Below, piece after piece: positions 52,835 to 63,183 of a DNA stretch of 64,000 bases. The stretch comes from Stemphylium vesicarium (lineage: Eukaryota > Ascomycota > Dothideomycetes > Pleosporales > Pleosporaceae). Location of the stretch: assembly GCA_004380135.1 (NCBI GenBank), contig QXCR01000111.1, positions 1 through 64,000 on the forward strand. The letters are read 5' to 3'. Every line of letters begins with the position of its first letter. Position 1 is the stretch's first letter. Under the pieces are notes generated by a model, which saw only the letters and a list, made by a program, of their open reading frames with translations, ran no database searches and had not been told where the DNA came from. A program made the position numbers and the translations under genes.

Positions 52835-53317
52835 TACACTCTCATGCAATTGCAGCTTCCGCTTTGCACACGCGGCTCAGTTGTCATCGCGCACGGGGCA
52901 TCCATTCGTTCAGTTTACACTTGCTCTGAAAAGGCTTAGACTCTGTAGACAACTCACTTTGATTGGTTCGAGTATCGATCATAAGATTGACTCATGGCAA
53001 TGCTAACGTGTGGAGGTTAGTGCAAGCAGTGCGCATGCAGGAAGAATTGAAGGATTGAACTGAGGTTGTATTGTGTGAGGCTACAAACAGAATATGTAGG
53101 TTGGTGACAGCAAACAGTGCTAGTCCCAGATAGGCATAGCTCGCTAAGGTGAGTAGCCGCGAGGAGGTGAAGAGCAGGAGCAGTAGAGACCCCAAACCGT
53201 GACATAACGAAAGCTAGCACTGCTTAGGTAAGATCGCGACTGGACAAGAAAGGCTTAGCATGGGACCAAAAGTCGCCTGCATACAGAAACCGGAAGCTGC
53301 GAGTGCATGAGAGTGTA
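52835..53317. mobile_element. MITE of the 282-bp family split by a solo LTR
   Basis: TACACTCTCATGCAATTGCA at the left, GCGAGTGCATGAGAGTGTA at the right. The 196-bp LTR at 53009-53204 interrupts it; other copies show the clean CTAACGAAAGC site. Confidence 0.9.
53009..53204 (-). mobile_element. Solo LTR (family 1), 196 bp
   Basis: TGTGGAGGTTAG ... AACCGTGACA on the plus strand (canonical TG...CA ends). Perfect TAACG duplications at 53004-53008 and 53205-53209. Nearly the same as the 7807-8007 copy. Confidence 0.95.
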
Positions 53318-53974
53318 CTGTCATAAAGTATGGGCGCTACGCAGGAGTGAACCCGCACCCGCCAGCGACCCCGGAGTATGGGGATAGATGTTGATTCATC
53401 ACGTAGTGTCTTCATGTCCGGGCGGCCGCTCACGACCCCTAGGCGACCTAGTGACTCGTTCAACCTGCAAGCGTTTTTGACAAGATATTCAATGCAAAAC
53501 CCAATCTTGCTTTTGGATGGGCAATTGTAGTATATGCACGTGAAGTTGCGTTGGTACGTGGATTAGATCTATCCACATTAATAACGCAGATTTCGTCTTT
53601 TAAATCCACCAACGACACAAGATATGTGAACTAAGGTGCCAATCCATTCTTTATACTAGAACAGGGCTGTTTAACCTCCTTCCCAACGTAGGGAACCACT
53701 TAGTGTGCGAATAGAAGCGCTAGAGTTGTAAATGTCTGAATCTTAACCTACCTCTCGTTGGCTAAGATCGGCCCATTGGGTCATCCCTCGCGTAAGAAAG
53801 GAGGTTTCTGCCGTGTCTCTGGGAACTACGAAATCAGCTTCTGCAGGAGAGCAATGCGGCCTGGCTTTCAAGCGTTCGCTGCGACGATCACAACGCAGGA
53901 GTCTTACCTCTGGTAGTAGGAAAGACTCGTCATAGAGTTGTGGATATGTGTTGAGGCATTGATCGAATTGCACT

Positions 53975-55120
53975 TCATGCAACAGTCATGCCTAGATCTA
54001 CAGTCGCGTGGTGGATGATTTCGAAGACAATGCGTATAGTCGGGGCATCTGAGTGGCCGAGCATCCCGCGTGGAGGGAAACGAAACCCAAAAGCATACAC
54101 TCTTCTCTGTGGAAGTAGTTGTTGCGCAGCAATTGCATCGCCGTCGAGTTGTGACAAGGAGTTCACCGTCACGGGGCGTACGCCCGCGATTGTCAATGAC
54201 CACGTGCTCAATGAAAACCGACCTGTGCAGATCGTAAAGAGCTTACTCAGAGCCGAGAGTCGACGCAGGAAGCGTAATACAATGTGAGATGCCACGCTGT
54301 GGAAAAGCTTTTCCTCACACACTTTCGGAAACGTTCGCCCCTCGGTAAACCATAGGACCGGCCTGGATGCTGGCAGTGCTCCCAGTATACGCACCAGATC
54401 TTTCGGTGCAATCCTGATCTCTTCGTGAATTCGATCGCGGAAAGAGGGCACATAAACCCACAGATCTATTGTCCGATCTGGTACGTTGTCCACCCTGCAC
54501 CATGATCCCTTGGCGGAATTGGCAGACGCCTGCATTGGTGTGCTGAAACTCATGACAAAGATCCTATCTTTTTCCGCTTCGGTTAGGGCGCGAACGCGTC
54601 CCAGCTGATACTTGTCACCGTAAGATCGCACAGGGCTAGATTGTCCTGTGGTACTGAAGTTAACTAGCTCGTCAAGCGTCGCTGCTGTCGGCGTGGATAC
54701 TACGAAAGTGCCCAACAAGTGGACAGCAAGCCTGCCGTTCCCGTGAGAATTTAGATAGCGATCGGTTGCATGCAGCCGCTCCTCGAGCGCACTAGCACTG
54801 TCTCCGAGCAACGTTAGCTTCATGCCTTTTTCCAAGAGACCCTCTGCTTCGTGGATGTTCCAAACCAAGTCTCGGAGTGGTTTTAGATATCGCTTTTTCT
54901 CTGACGCGCTCAATATGCAGAGCTGTAAATCATGGAGCTTGGCGGCATCGAAAGCTGACAAGAAGTCTAATACCCTTCTCCGGATCGGTGGAAGACAGAG
55001 CAGGTACCAGAGGGACGTAGTAGACTTTTCTGTAAAATCATCCGCATTGTCTTCCCAATCAGATCTTTTGGAGAATTTACAGGCCTGCATACGTTGTCGC
55101 GATAGATCCATTCTCGACAT
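53975..55120 (-). CDS. F-box-like hypothetical protein
   Basis: 381 aa, intronless, ATG at 55120. The segment LPPIRRRVLDFLSAFDAAKL near residue 40 resembles the F-box-like start of a fungal family, and KKRYLKPLRDLVWNIHEAEG with GMKLTLLGDSASALEERLHA follows as in those proteins. The middle has an ordered alpha/beta pattern (AVHLLGTFVVSTPTAATLDE, VDNVPDRTIDLWVYVPSF), and the end (YAFGFRFPPRGMLGHSD) looks folded. No signal peptide or membrane segment. The family resemblance is from memory of motifs and unproved. Confidence 0.6.
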   Translation of the reverse strand: MSRMDLSRQRMQACKFSKRSDWEDNADDFTEKSTTSLWYLLCLPPIRRRVLDFLSAFDAAKLHDLQLCILSASEKKRYLKPLRDLVWNIHEAEGLLEKGMKLTLLGDSASALEERLHATDRYLNSHGNGRLAVHLLGTFVVSTPTAATLDELVNFSTTGQSSPVRSYGDKYQLGRVRALTEAEKDRIFVMSFSTPMQASANSAKGSWCRVDNVPDRTIDLWVYVPSFRDRIHEEIRIAPKDLVRILGALPASRPVLWFTEGRTFPKVCEEKLFHSVASHIVLRFLRRLSALSKLFTICTGRFSLSTWSLTIAGVRPVTVNSLSQLDGDAIAAQQLLPQRRVYAFGFRFPPRGMLGHSDAPTIRIVFEIIHHATVDLGMTVA

Positions 55121-55428
55121 ACTGACGGGGCAGACTGGTGGTTGTCAGTGGACCCGGAATTTTTGCCACTGACTGTAGCGACAAAGGATGGGGTCTTCGA
55201 TGGTGGGTCAGGTCCTTCGCCGAAGTCAAGGGCTTAGGCGGAAGACTACAAGTTCAGCAATAAAAAACTATGTTCTTTTAGAGTGGCTGGTAAAGCCGGC
55301 AGTAGTGAGCGGCCCTGGACTTTTTCATCGCTCACAGGCCAGCTGACGAGAACGTCATCACTAAGAAATGTCGAATCGCCAGTCCATACGTAGCGGAAAG
55401 GCGTTGATGAGATCGTCCTACAATACAG

Positions 55429-55710
55429 TACACTCTCATGCATCTGCAGCTTCCGCTTTGCACACGCGGCTTAGTTGTCATCGCGCACGGGGCATCCATT
55501 CGTCCAGTTTACACTTGCTCTGAAAAGACTTAGACTCTGTAGACAACTCACTTTGATTGGTCCGAGTATCGAGCATAAGATTGACTCATAGCAATGCGAA
55601 CGAAAGCTAGCACTAGTTAGGTAAGGTCATATCTAATTGAGAAAGGCTTAGCATGGAACCAAAAGTCGCCTGCTTACAAAAACGGGAAGCTGCAAGTTCA
55701 TGATAGTGTA
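55429..55710. mobile_element. MITE, 282-bp CACTCTCATGCAC family
   Basis: TACACTCTCATGCATCTGCA and the inverse (AGTTCATGATAGTGTA) with TA flanks; full length, same orientation as 52835. Confidence 0.9.
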
Positions 55711-55985
55711 TCGTGTGCCTATCACACGATTGGGCAATGAGACATCTCGGCGCTGGCTGTATGACCATGTTATCTGTACCCCTTTCGACAAACATAGATG
55801 AGCAACCAAGAACCTCGTCAACACTGTAATGGAGCTTACAGAGAGCTGACTGCTTGAGCAAGAACATCTATCGGCGATTACTTCCTTGCTTACTCGGTCC
55901 ATTCTTATTCTGCTCTTGCCGCGCACTCCCTGCAAGCCTGCCCAAGTTCGTCGTTTCCTTACCCTTACAAGATTGGCCGTCGCAA

Positions 55986-57095
55986 ATGCTCCCCCTTACT
56001 AGCCCAGAGCGCAGTGGTTGGCCATGGGAAAGGCATGAGCTCGCGGTTTCCAAGATATGCAAGAGTATGAAGCAGGCTACGCGGCGGCAAGTAGGCCCTA
56101 GTCTTGTGCAGAACGCATCTCATAGTACCCCCCGTGTTTGCTCAGGCCTCGATGGCGTAGTAGATATCCGTCCACTTGATCGCAAAGCTTGGGTCGAGCC
56201 CAATGTCTTAATGCAGGCACTGGTTCAAGAGACGATGAAGTACGGGCACATCCCCACAGTAATCGCTCCCTCGAAGGCCACAACTGTGGCAGAGGCTTTT
56301 ACCACAGCGACTTGTGGATCCTCGTCTTCGCACTTTGGGGCTTTTGACTGCGCAGTCATGTCCCTCGATGCTGTCACTCCGGATGGACAACGTGTCATTG
56401 CAAAGCTCGGCGGTGGTGATGATACAGACCGGCTGTTCGAACATTTAAGCGCGCCGGACAGCCCTGCCCTAATCACCATATTGGAAATCGCGCTCATTCC
56501 AGCAGGTGGCGACGTTGAGTTGACCTACTGGCCGGTCTCTTCAGTATCGGGCGCAAGCCTTCGAATGGCGCCTACAAGACCCAATTCGCTAATTCGGGGC
56601 AGGCCGGCGGTCCATGAATGCCACGACTTCGTGGACGGTGTCATGTTCAATTGGTCTTCGGGTGTTATCGTCACCGGGCAAATGATACCTGCATCAGGTC
56701 GTACCCACAGCCGCTTTAAGGGGAGAACCCAGTTCGTACAACATGCTCAGTCTATTTATAAGATCCTTAGCAAATCACCCACAGCACAAGATTCCTATGT
56801 TGAAATAGTCCCGCTAGAAGATTACCTTTTTCGGTATGATGGCGGTCTTACAACACCAACAGTGGTAGAGACCGAGAATTGGGATCGCTTGGTGCGGGAA
56901 CTCAACGAACCCATTAGACCCATGAAGCGGGACGTACAGCCTTTTCAGAGCAACGGATTCACTTGGCCAATTAGCATAACTCAAGTCAAACTACACAGCG
57001 CATTTGGCAGGCATAGCCCTGGTATGGAGTCTACGTTAGATCATCTTATGTGGCACGTCGCGGTGCTGAGTTTGACGCAAGGAAAAACGCACTGA
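55986..57095 (+). pseudogene. DHCR24-like FAD-linked oxidoreductase, decayed
   Basis: 369 codons from the ATG at 55986. The protein aligns by eye with delta-24 sterol reductase-like flavoproteins (FAD_binding_4): VDIRPLDRKAWVEPNVLMQA, TMKYGHIPTVIAPSKATTVA, FGAFDCAVMSLDAVTPDGQR, LITILEIALIPAGGDVELTY, DYLFRYDGG. The glycine-rich FAD loop, GGGFAGTSGESSS in typical members, is AEAFTTATCGSSS here, and no membrane anchor or full N-terminus is seen. The C-terminal portion stops early; related sequence (NALTAIPLVAFPC) continues in another frame past 57095. It may be a pseudogene or a protein that has lost flavin binding. Confidence 0.6.
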
Positions 57096-57242
57096 CAGCG
57101 ATTCCTCTTGTTGCCTTTCCGTGTAACTCTTGAAAAAGCATCATCCTCTTCTCATCCACGAACCCTAATGGCGAAAATTTCAGACACTGCAAGCGCTCAG
57201 CACTCCATAACAGAGCGGATACATCGAAGTGAGCCTGTCCCA

Positions 57243-57494
57243 ATGCAGTTCCTGACTCTATCGATCAATCTTGTATTCCAGGTCGCAATAGGGGCTGCTC
57301 CTGTCGATCCCAATATCGCTGCCTTGAGAAGACGACTGGGTATCACGGTCGGCTATACGGTTGTTAAGCCGCCCCTATGCGTAAGGAAAACCAACTATTT
57401 CTGTCAAGGCAACTACTCCGCCTCATGGGTCCATGTCCTTTGGGGGACGCCCTATGCCCGTGTCGACATTCTCTTAGGTAATCTGACATTGTGA
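57243..57494 (+). CDS. Small secreted protein candidate
   Basis: 83 aa from the ATG at 57243. A signal-peptide-like start (MQFLTLSINLVFQVAIGAAP) precedes a basic mature part with two cysteines (PPLCVRKTNYFCQGNYSASW) and a hydrophobic end (YARVDILLGNLTL). There is no homology I recognise. Its size and a cleavable leader fit the broad class of fungal small secreted proteins. It lies just downstream of a decayed gene and 72 bp before a MITE, so it may also be a chance frame. Confidence 0.4.
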   Translation: MQFLTLSINLVFQVAIGAAPVDPNIAALRRRLGITVGYTVVKPPLCVRKTNYFCQGNYSASWVHVLWGTPYARVDILLGNLTL

Positions 57495-57565
57495 AAAGGC
57501 AACGGGGAGCTCTGAATGCGTGCGGTAGTATGTGTTTAGGGTAATTTTGGTACTGCAGCATCAAG

Positions 57566-57708
57566 TAACGTCCCTCCCTGTACAACGAGAAACCCTAGGG
57601 CCGAGAACGACGAATGAGACAGCGTTGTGTCGGAAAATCTACCACCCTTGCGGTCTGTTTGGTCGTTCTCGGCCCACAGGGATTTTCCTCATACAGGGAG
57701 GGACGTTA
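57566..57708. mobile_element. Palindromic MITE, 143 bp, 146-bp family
   Basis: TAACGTCCCTCCCTGTACAA at the left, CAGGGAGGGACGTTA at the right; arms diverged inside but outer 15 bp paired exactly. Confidence 0.85.
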
Positions 57709-58581
57709 GCTCTTCTAGTGCCTATGCGCACGTGAAGATAGGCCGGATGGAGGAAACAAGTATAGCAGAGACTAGATAAGCCGGAACATGAAAAGAATGA
57801 AGCAAACGTTGCAGATAAGAAGGAAGCCTTTTTGACAGTGGTAAGGCCATGTAGTTTAGCGGCTTGTTTCTCCTTGTCAGCCTTATCTGCTCCTTGAGTG
57901 CGTGAGACAAGGTCATCGCCACCCCCACGGCCATGGGCCTATCCGCGATTGACAAAATGCATTCTTGTACAGACAGCGCTTGGAGTGGGTGTTTCATTCC
58001 CCTGAAAAATGCTGCGCCGCTCAATTATTCCTTAGAAATATTGCAGGTTATCCCGTGTGATGACCTGAGCGGCCGGGCTCTCTTACCAATCTAGTAGCAC
58101 ACTCTCGTCATACATAGCATCCAAAAGTGCTTTACCCTTTTCCTACAAAGTGCATACTTGTAACTCTTGAGTAAGATACGGCACGATTTCTACTCGTATA
58201 AGACGAGTAGCCTAAAGTGAAGTATAGAATAAAAAATAAGATCAACCCCAAAATCCTTGACGAAACTAAGATACATTGACAGCCCTAGGGTTACAATCTA
58301 TCCAAGTGGTGGAATAATCATCGCCCCATTGCTATTGTTGGACCACTCTAAGCCACACTAAAAGGATTCTGCTAGTAGATGGCCTACTACCTTAGAGCCT
58401 GCATCCGTAATCCGCACGGGTTGTACAAGGGGGTTGCATTAAAGCCAAGGTAAGGTGTGCAGGTTCTGGGAAATTACAGTGCAGCCTGGATCCTATTCAG
58501 GGCTGAGAAGGGTTTATAAGCAGCCATGCTCTCCTGCAAGTTCTTGTCAACCATCGCATCTCTTTCTTCTTTCCCCTCAAC
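57709..58581. other. No gene supported
   Basis: Only short frames without homology; the DNA is moderately AT-rich around 58140-58260. Confidence 0.4.
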
Positions 58582-59135
58582 ATGGAGAGTCCTCCAGAGA
58601 GGGCAGGAGATGCTGCCCCAAAGCGCCCATTTCAAATGATTATCGATCAAATGGTATGAGATCATTCCAACACACTTCGAATGTAATTGTTGGCTTTGCG
58701 TGCGAATGGTTTGCTGACGACTGTGTAAAGGGAGATGATCTGCATACGCAACCGCAGCCATGGTCTGACGACAGGACGGATGTTGACGATAAGGAGGCTA
58801 GTGATAGTCACCTTTACGAAGACCCTACTGTCGAGAACTCCGTGTCGCGGTCTTCACCTCCTAAAAAGAGAGCGAAACTCCCTATCCAAAAGGATCATAG
58901 TGAACCTGTTGACCGACATGGAGTGTTAGAGGAGCCGTCTTTCGTAATCTATCCGGCAGACCACTTGCACAACGCCTGGGAAAAGCTAGATGAGCTCCAA
59001 AAGAGGGCCGAAGAACTCAAGAATGAGAAAGAAAAGTTCAAGGAGGAGAACAAAAAGTTGAAGGAGGTGATTGAAGGACTGATGGCCGCGCTAGTTGCGA
59101 TCATGCCCATTCCGCGTTCTAAATTGAGAACCTGA
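58582..59135 (+). CDS. Small coiled-coil protein, two exons
   Basis: Exon 1 58582-58653, 77-nt intron (GTATGA...TAAAG, CTGAC branch, phase 0), exon 2 58731-59135; 158 aa. The start MESPPERAGDAAPKRPFQMI is followed by an acidic middle, a probable nuclear-localisation signal (SSPPKKRAKLP) and a C-terminal coiled coil (LDELQKRAEELKNEKEKFKE, then ENKKLKEVIEGLMAAL). It looks like a nuclear dimerising protein, but a bZIP basic region is absent. No family recognised. Confidence 0.5.
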
Positions 59136-59193
59136 TGGCGGATTTGACTCTAGCCTTTCTTGGTCAAAACATGGGAAAGGCCGACTCGACGTT

Positions 59194-59381
59194 TACTAGG
59201 GTTTGCGTGCAGGAAGAATTGAAGGATTGAACTGAGGTTGTATTTTATATTGTTATGAACAATGTATACATTAGGAAAGCGGTGAGATGTAGAGCAGCGG
59301 TCAGGTTTACTCCGTGGTACAGCAGTGGAGACATGAAACTGTGATGCGTGATACAAGAGGAAAAACTCCAAAACCGTGACA
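59194..59381 (-). mobile_element. Solo LTR (family 1), diverged copy
   Basis: On the minus strand TGTCACGGTTTTGGAG ... CTTCCTGCACGCAAACCCTAGTA. Perfect ACGTT duplications (59189-59193, 59382-59386). The terminal CA has become TA, a C-to-T change. Confidence 0.8.
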
Positions 59382-59403
59382 ACGTTAGTGCCAGCACAAC
59401 AAA

Positions 59404-59830
59404 TCAGTCCTTCTCTCCTTGGGTAGGGCTGTGGTAGAAATTATGATGCTTCTCACGTTGTCTATCTCGACCATCAGATAGGGATTTGCGAACAATATCA
59501 TCTAGGCATTGGTGAGCGACAGCTTCAAAGGTTCGTAAAAGACCATTACATTTCTCGCCTGCATGATCTGCGTGACGGAGAACATCCAGAAGACATTGTA
59601 GTTCTGACGATGTTAAACGATACTTTACAAAAAGCTGCAAGAAGCTGGTAGTAAGGCCTTTTGCTCCTGACTCCAGCGCTATCATACTGGCGCAGGGCTG
59701 TCTGCTTACACTCCACATCTCGGATGCACCTCTGGTTCAGCCTATCATAAATCTCCCTCTGGCTGTGGAATGACTCTGGAGCATAGAACGCCAGCGGATC
59801 GCCCTCCCTGCGAACCAGTAACCAAGCCAT
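59404..59830 (-). CDS. Hypothetical protein, weakly supported
   Basis: An ATG at 59830 opens MAWLLVRREGDPLAFYAPES...NQRCIRDVE, and the next frame carries LTTSFLQLFVKYRLTSSELQ, CLLDVLRHADHAGEKCNGLL to 59404. A 31-nt GTAAGC...GATAG segment could join them in phase; it is shorter than the other introns in this window. Helical content is plausible. No homology recognised. Confidence 0.3.
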
Positions 59831-60577
59831 GATTTCACTTTTGCAAACCCTTTTCTGCCTCGGAAGACAAAAAAGACCAAAGCGCAAGCACCGGAAAACT
59901 CACAGACAGCGAGAACCAGGTCCCACGAACGTCATAAATCTTTCTTATCACGATTGTAACATCTACCTACCCAAAAGCGTCTTGCCGCCCGACGTTTGTC
60001 AGCTCCCTCCCTTCCCAGAACTCGGGCCGAGAGAACCTTGAACGCAGCCAACAAAGCCATTTTAAACTCGCTCTTAGCGCTACGTCAACAAAGATTCTGT
60101 GTTCAAAATCGTCTCGAAACAATTACGGAAGGCCCTGGATCGACGCTTTTCGGGCATGACCTAGCGGCACACAAAGCAATAAAACTGTAACGATGGATGG
60201 GATTCAGAAATTAGGAGAAGAAAATTCCTAGTTTGATTATTCTGAGGAGATGAATTTTCTGTTTGGCTATAAAGTAAAACGACAATAGGTTGGTGGATGG
60301 ATTTTGTCTGACTCGTGTTCTCGGGCACCAAGATCATGCACATATGCCATTAGCCGGATTCTGAACGTCTCTACTGCTTGATGGCTCGCTGCACAGTAAC
60401 CTCATCTAATTTAAAAATAAATACATGATGTCTTCGCGAAGCTCAATCAAGGCGTCGCGCGACAATCTGCGCGTGCTTGCGAACCTGTAAACATTTGTAG
60501 AGATTCTTTATCTTGGCGGGGCTAGAGTCACAAAGGTAAGACATTGCATTACTACGACGATCGACTAGCGTGGTCTG

Positions 60578-60771
60578 TACACTCTCATGCACTTGCAGCT
60601 TGCGGTTTTTGTAAGCAGGCGACCTTTGATTCTACACTAAGCCCCTCTTGCTTGAATGTGACCATACCTAGATCGTACTAGTGTCTGTCAGACATCAGGC
60701 GAGTGAAGGTCCCGCGGGGTGACAGCTGAGCCGCGTGCGCAAAACGGAAGCTGCAAGTGCATAAGAGTGTA
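60578..60771. mobile_element. Shortened MITE (194 bp), CACTCTCATGCAC family
   Basis: TACACTCTCATGCACTTGCA and the inverse. About 88 bp of the interior are missing. Its right TA is shared with the next MITE. Confidence 0.85.
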
Positions 60772-61226
60772 CACTGATTTGCATATTTGGCTTCCATATT
60801 TTGCAAGACGGAAGATTCTTACACGATACAGTCGTTAGCGATTGCGGCTTCACCCTTGCGTGCAGCATTAATAAGATCTGGCATCATTAGACCAACGACT
60901 GACCAATCACACCGACTGTTTTGCTACAGTCACCAAATGCTAAGCCATATACGGAAGGTGGGGCTGTTCAAGATCGTTGCGCGACTGTGTGTAGGGGTGA
61001 AGCCGCAATCGCTAACGACTGAAAGGGTCCTTAGTACAGTGAACGAGAGTTTGCCTAGAAGAGCAGTTAGCATCACGCTACTTATCTTGTGTGCGCGTAT
61101 CGAGCAGTCCGCTGTTTGGTCTTGTTCCCTTTCCGGCAAGCCCTTAGCCCGAGCCAGCAAGGACCCATGTTAAAGATATATTCTGATTTCTTGCAAAACC
61201 GGAAGTCGAATATGCAAACCAGTGTA
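60770..61226. mobile_element. MITE (TACACTGATTTGCA family) with nested MITE
   Basis: TACACTGATTTGCATATTTG to GAATATGCAAACCAGTGTA. It encloses 60827-61023. The remaining body matches that of 46487-47156 (TTGCCTAGAAGAGCAGTTAG...). Confidence 0.85.
60827..61023. mobile_element. 197-bp MITE, nested
   Basis: TACAGTCGTTAGCGATTGCG to CAATCGCTAACGACTG; the right TA is altered. Near-identical family members are at 9642 and 10634. Confidence 0.85.
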
Positions 61227-61423
61227 CAGTAGTTAGCGATTGCGATTTCACCCCTACAGGCAGGTATACAACGATTCTCAACAGCCCCACCTTCCGTGCA
61301 CGGCTTAGCGATATGATGTTTGCCGCAGAACAGCTGATGGGATTGGTCGTTTCTCCATCTGATGATGACCAGACAGTTGAATTGCTGCCTGTAGGGGTGA
61401 AGCCGCAATCGCTAACTACTGTA
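61225..61423. mobile_element. MITE of the ~198-bp family
   Basis: TACAGTAGTTAGCGATTGCG and the inverse (CGCAATCGCTAACTACTGTA). It uses the TA that ends the previous MITE. Confidence 0.9.
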
Positions 61424-61612
61424 TGGCGTCTGCTCCCTGTGGTCCGTTGTCATGGAAGCTTACGCTTCTACCCCAATCGGCAGCACCATTCTGTGCCGGC
61501 CCGTGAACCACAACCCTCAAATCCTTCTGTGTATCAAGAGCAACGTGAAGCGTCAGCAATAAGCAGATAGAATCGTTTCCTGATCATCATGGCTGGTGCC
61601 GTGGAAGCGCGT

Positions 61613-61893
61613 TACACTCTCATGCACTTGCAGCTTCCGGTTTCTGTAAGCAGGCGGCTTTTGGTTCCATGCTAAGCCTTTCTCAATTAGTCATGACCTT
61701 ACCTAAATAGTGCTAGCTTTCGTTCGCATTGCTATGAGTTAATTTTATGCTCGATACTTGGACCAATCAAATTGAGATATCTACAGAGTTTAGCTTTTTT
61801 AGAACAAGTGTAAACTGGACGAATCGATGCCCCGTGCGCGACGACAACTAAGCCGAGTGTGCAAAGCGGAAGCTGCAAATGCATGAGAGTGTA
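61613..61893. mobile_element. MITE, 281 bp, CACTCTCATGCAC family
   Basis: TACACTCTCATGCACTTGCA and the inverse; TA flanks; full length. Confidence 0.9.
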
Positions 61894-62508
61894 GCTATCG
61901 CCACGCCTCACATATGCTTGCTAAGCCTCTTCAAGCTCAGGATTTTCTACAATGCTGACCACAATTAATTGCTGCTTCGCGTACATCGTTCGTTCTTAGC
62001 GCAAGGCTACGATGAAGTACGCTTACTGGAAATGCACTAGCGCTGCGCGGGGCTTTTGCTGTGCTTGATCGGTTTGATCGGTCGACAGACCAAGTTGCTC
62101 ATGCTGGTGCTGGAGATGGCCAATCGCAAAGTGGTTTGGTCGCTGAAAGCTACAGTCACGACCTTCCACGACTGGCGGGGCCCTGGGATATGACCCCGGA
62201 GCCACGTGTATAGATCAAAACGGCAGGTAAGCGACAGTGCACAGGGTATAAGGCTAGCAAGAAAGGGCGCTCAAGATGGGGGGCAGTGGAGTGGCCTTAC
62301 GGATGACGAAAGACATTCCGCAGCATGGTCACGAACTGAGTGAACTTCAATTGGGCTTACAGGCTTGTACTAGAGACTACATGTGAAGCTGGTGTGCTCA
62401 TGAAAGAGATCTGGATTACAACCTTACTATATACAAACGACGCACCGAATTTACAGCCCCTCCTCCATCCTGTGTGCGCACGCATGCTTTCTTCGCTACC
62501 GAATCGAA

Positions 62509-63183
62509 ATGCCTCAGTACCTCGCCAAGCTTGACCAACTCACCAGTTTAGTGGATTACATTGCCCAGGAAGTAGCCAGCGTTGTACCACACATATCCGC
62601 CAATAGACTGGATGTTGACGAGATCAATCTTCCTCCGATTGAGCAATTCGTCTTGTACGTCACGATACGGTCACGCACCACTGTGCCAGAACTGATTGCC
62701 AGTCTGGTATATATATCACGGTTTCAGCAAAACCTGTCTTCTTGCGCCACAGGCCGGCCTTCTGCCCCTCACCGAATTTTCTTAACCGCCTTGAACCTTG
62801 CGCATAAGTTCCACAACGATGATAGCCCGGAGAATGCATGCTGGTCGCAGCTCAGCTCCATCCCTGAATGCGGGTTTCTCGGATTCTCGAAACTCGAGGT
62901 GAATCTGATGGAGCGGCAATTTTTGGCCGTGGTTGATTGGAAACTTTACATCGATGCCGACTTGTATGACCAGATCAGCGAAGTCGTTTGTACCACACCC
63001 TCTTATCCATCCCATCCCCTCCAACCTGAGCTGGGTGGGACTTGCGGATGCTGTGTCTGCGTAGAATGGTGGTCAAGTCCGACGCAAGGACCATCGCACT
63101 GCACTGCCTGCTTCACCCCAAGCTACGCTGGGGTGAAGGTGGAGGTAAACATACCGTTCATGGGACAATTTGGCGTACTTTGA
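62509..63183 (+). CDS. PCL/Pho80-type cyclin
   Basis: 224 aa from the ATG at 62509. The cyclin fold of Pcl1/2-like proteins is clear: LPPIEQFVLYVTIRSRTTVP, ELIASLVYISRFQQNL, RIFLTALNLAHKFHNDD, SPENACWSQLSSIPECGFLG, FSKLEVNLMERQFLAVVDWK, LYIDADLYDQ. These cyclins partner Pho85-type kinases in nutrient and cell-cycle control. The last ~50 residues (Cys/Pro-rich, from about 62995) do not look like cyclin and contain a DNA hairpin (63111-63138), so the true 3' end may be spliced or displaced by a repeat. Confidence 0.75.
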   Translation: MPQYLAKLDQLTSLVDYIAQEVASVVPHISANRLDVDEINLPPIEQFVLYVTIRSRTTVPELIASLVYISRFQQNLSSCATGRPSAPHRIFLTALNLAHKFHNDDSPENACWSQLSSIPECGFLGFSKLEVNLMERQFLAVVDWKLYIDADLYDQISEVVCTTPSYPSHPLQPELGGTCGCCVCVEWWSSPTQGPSHCTACFTPSYAGVKVEVNIPFMGQFGVL

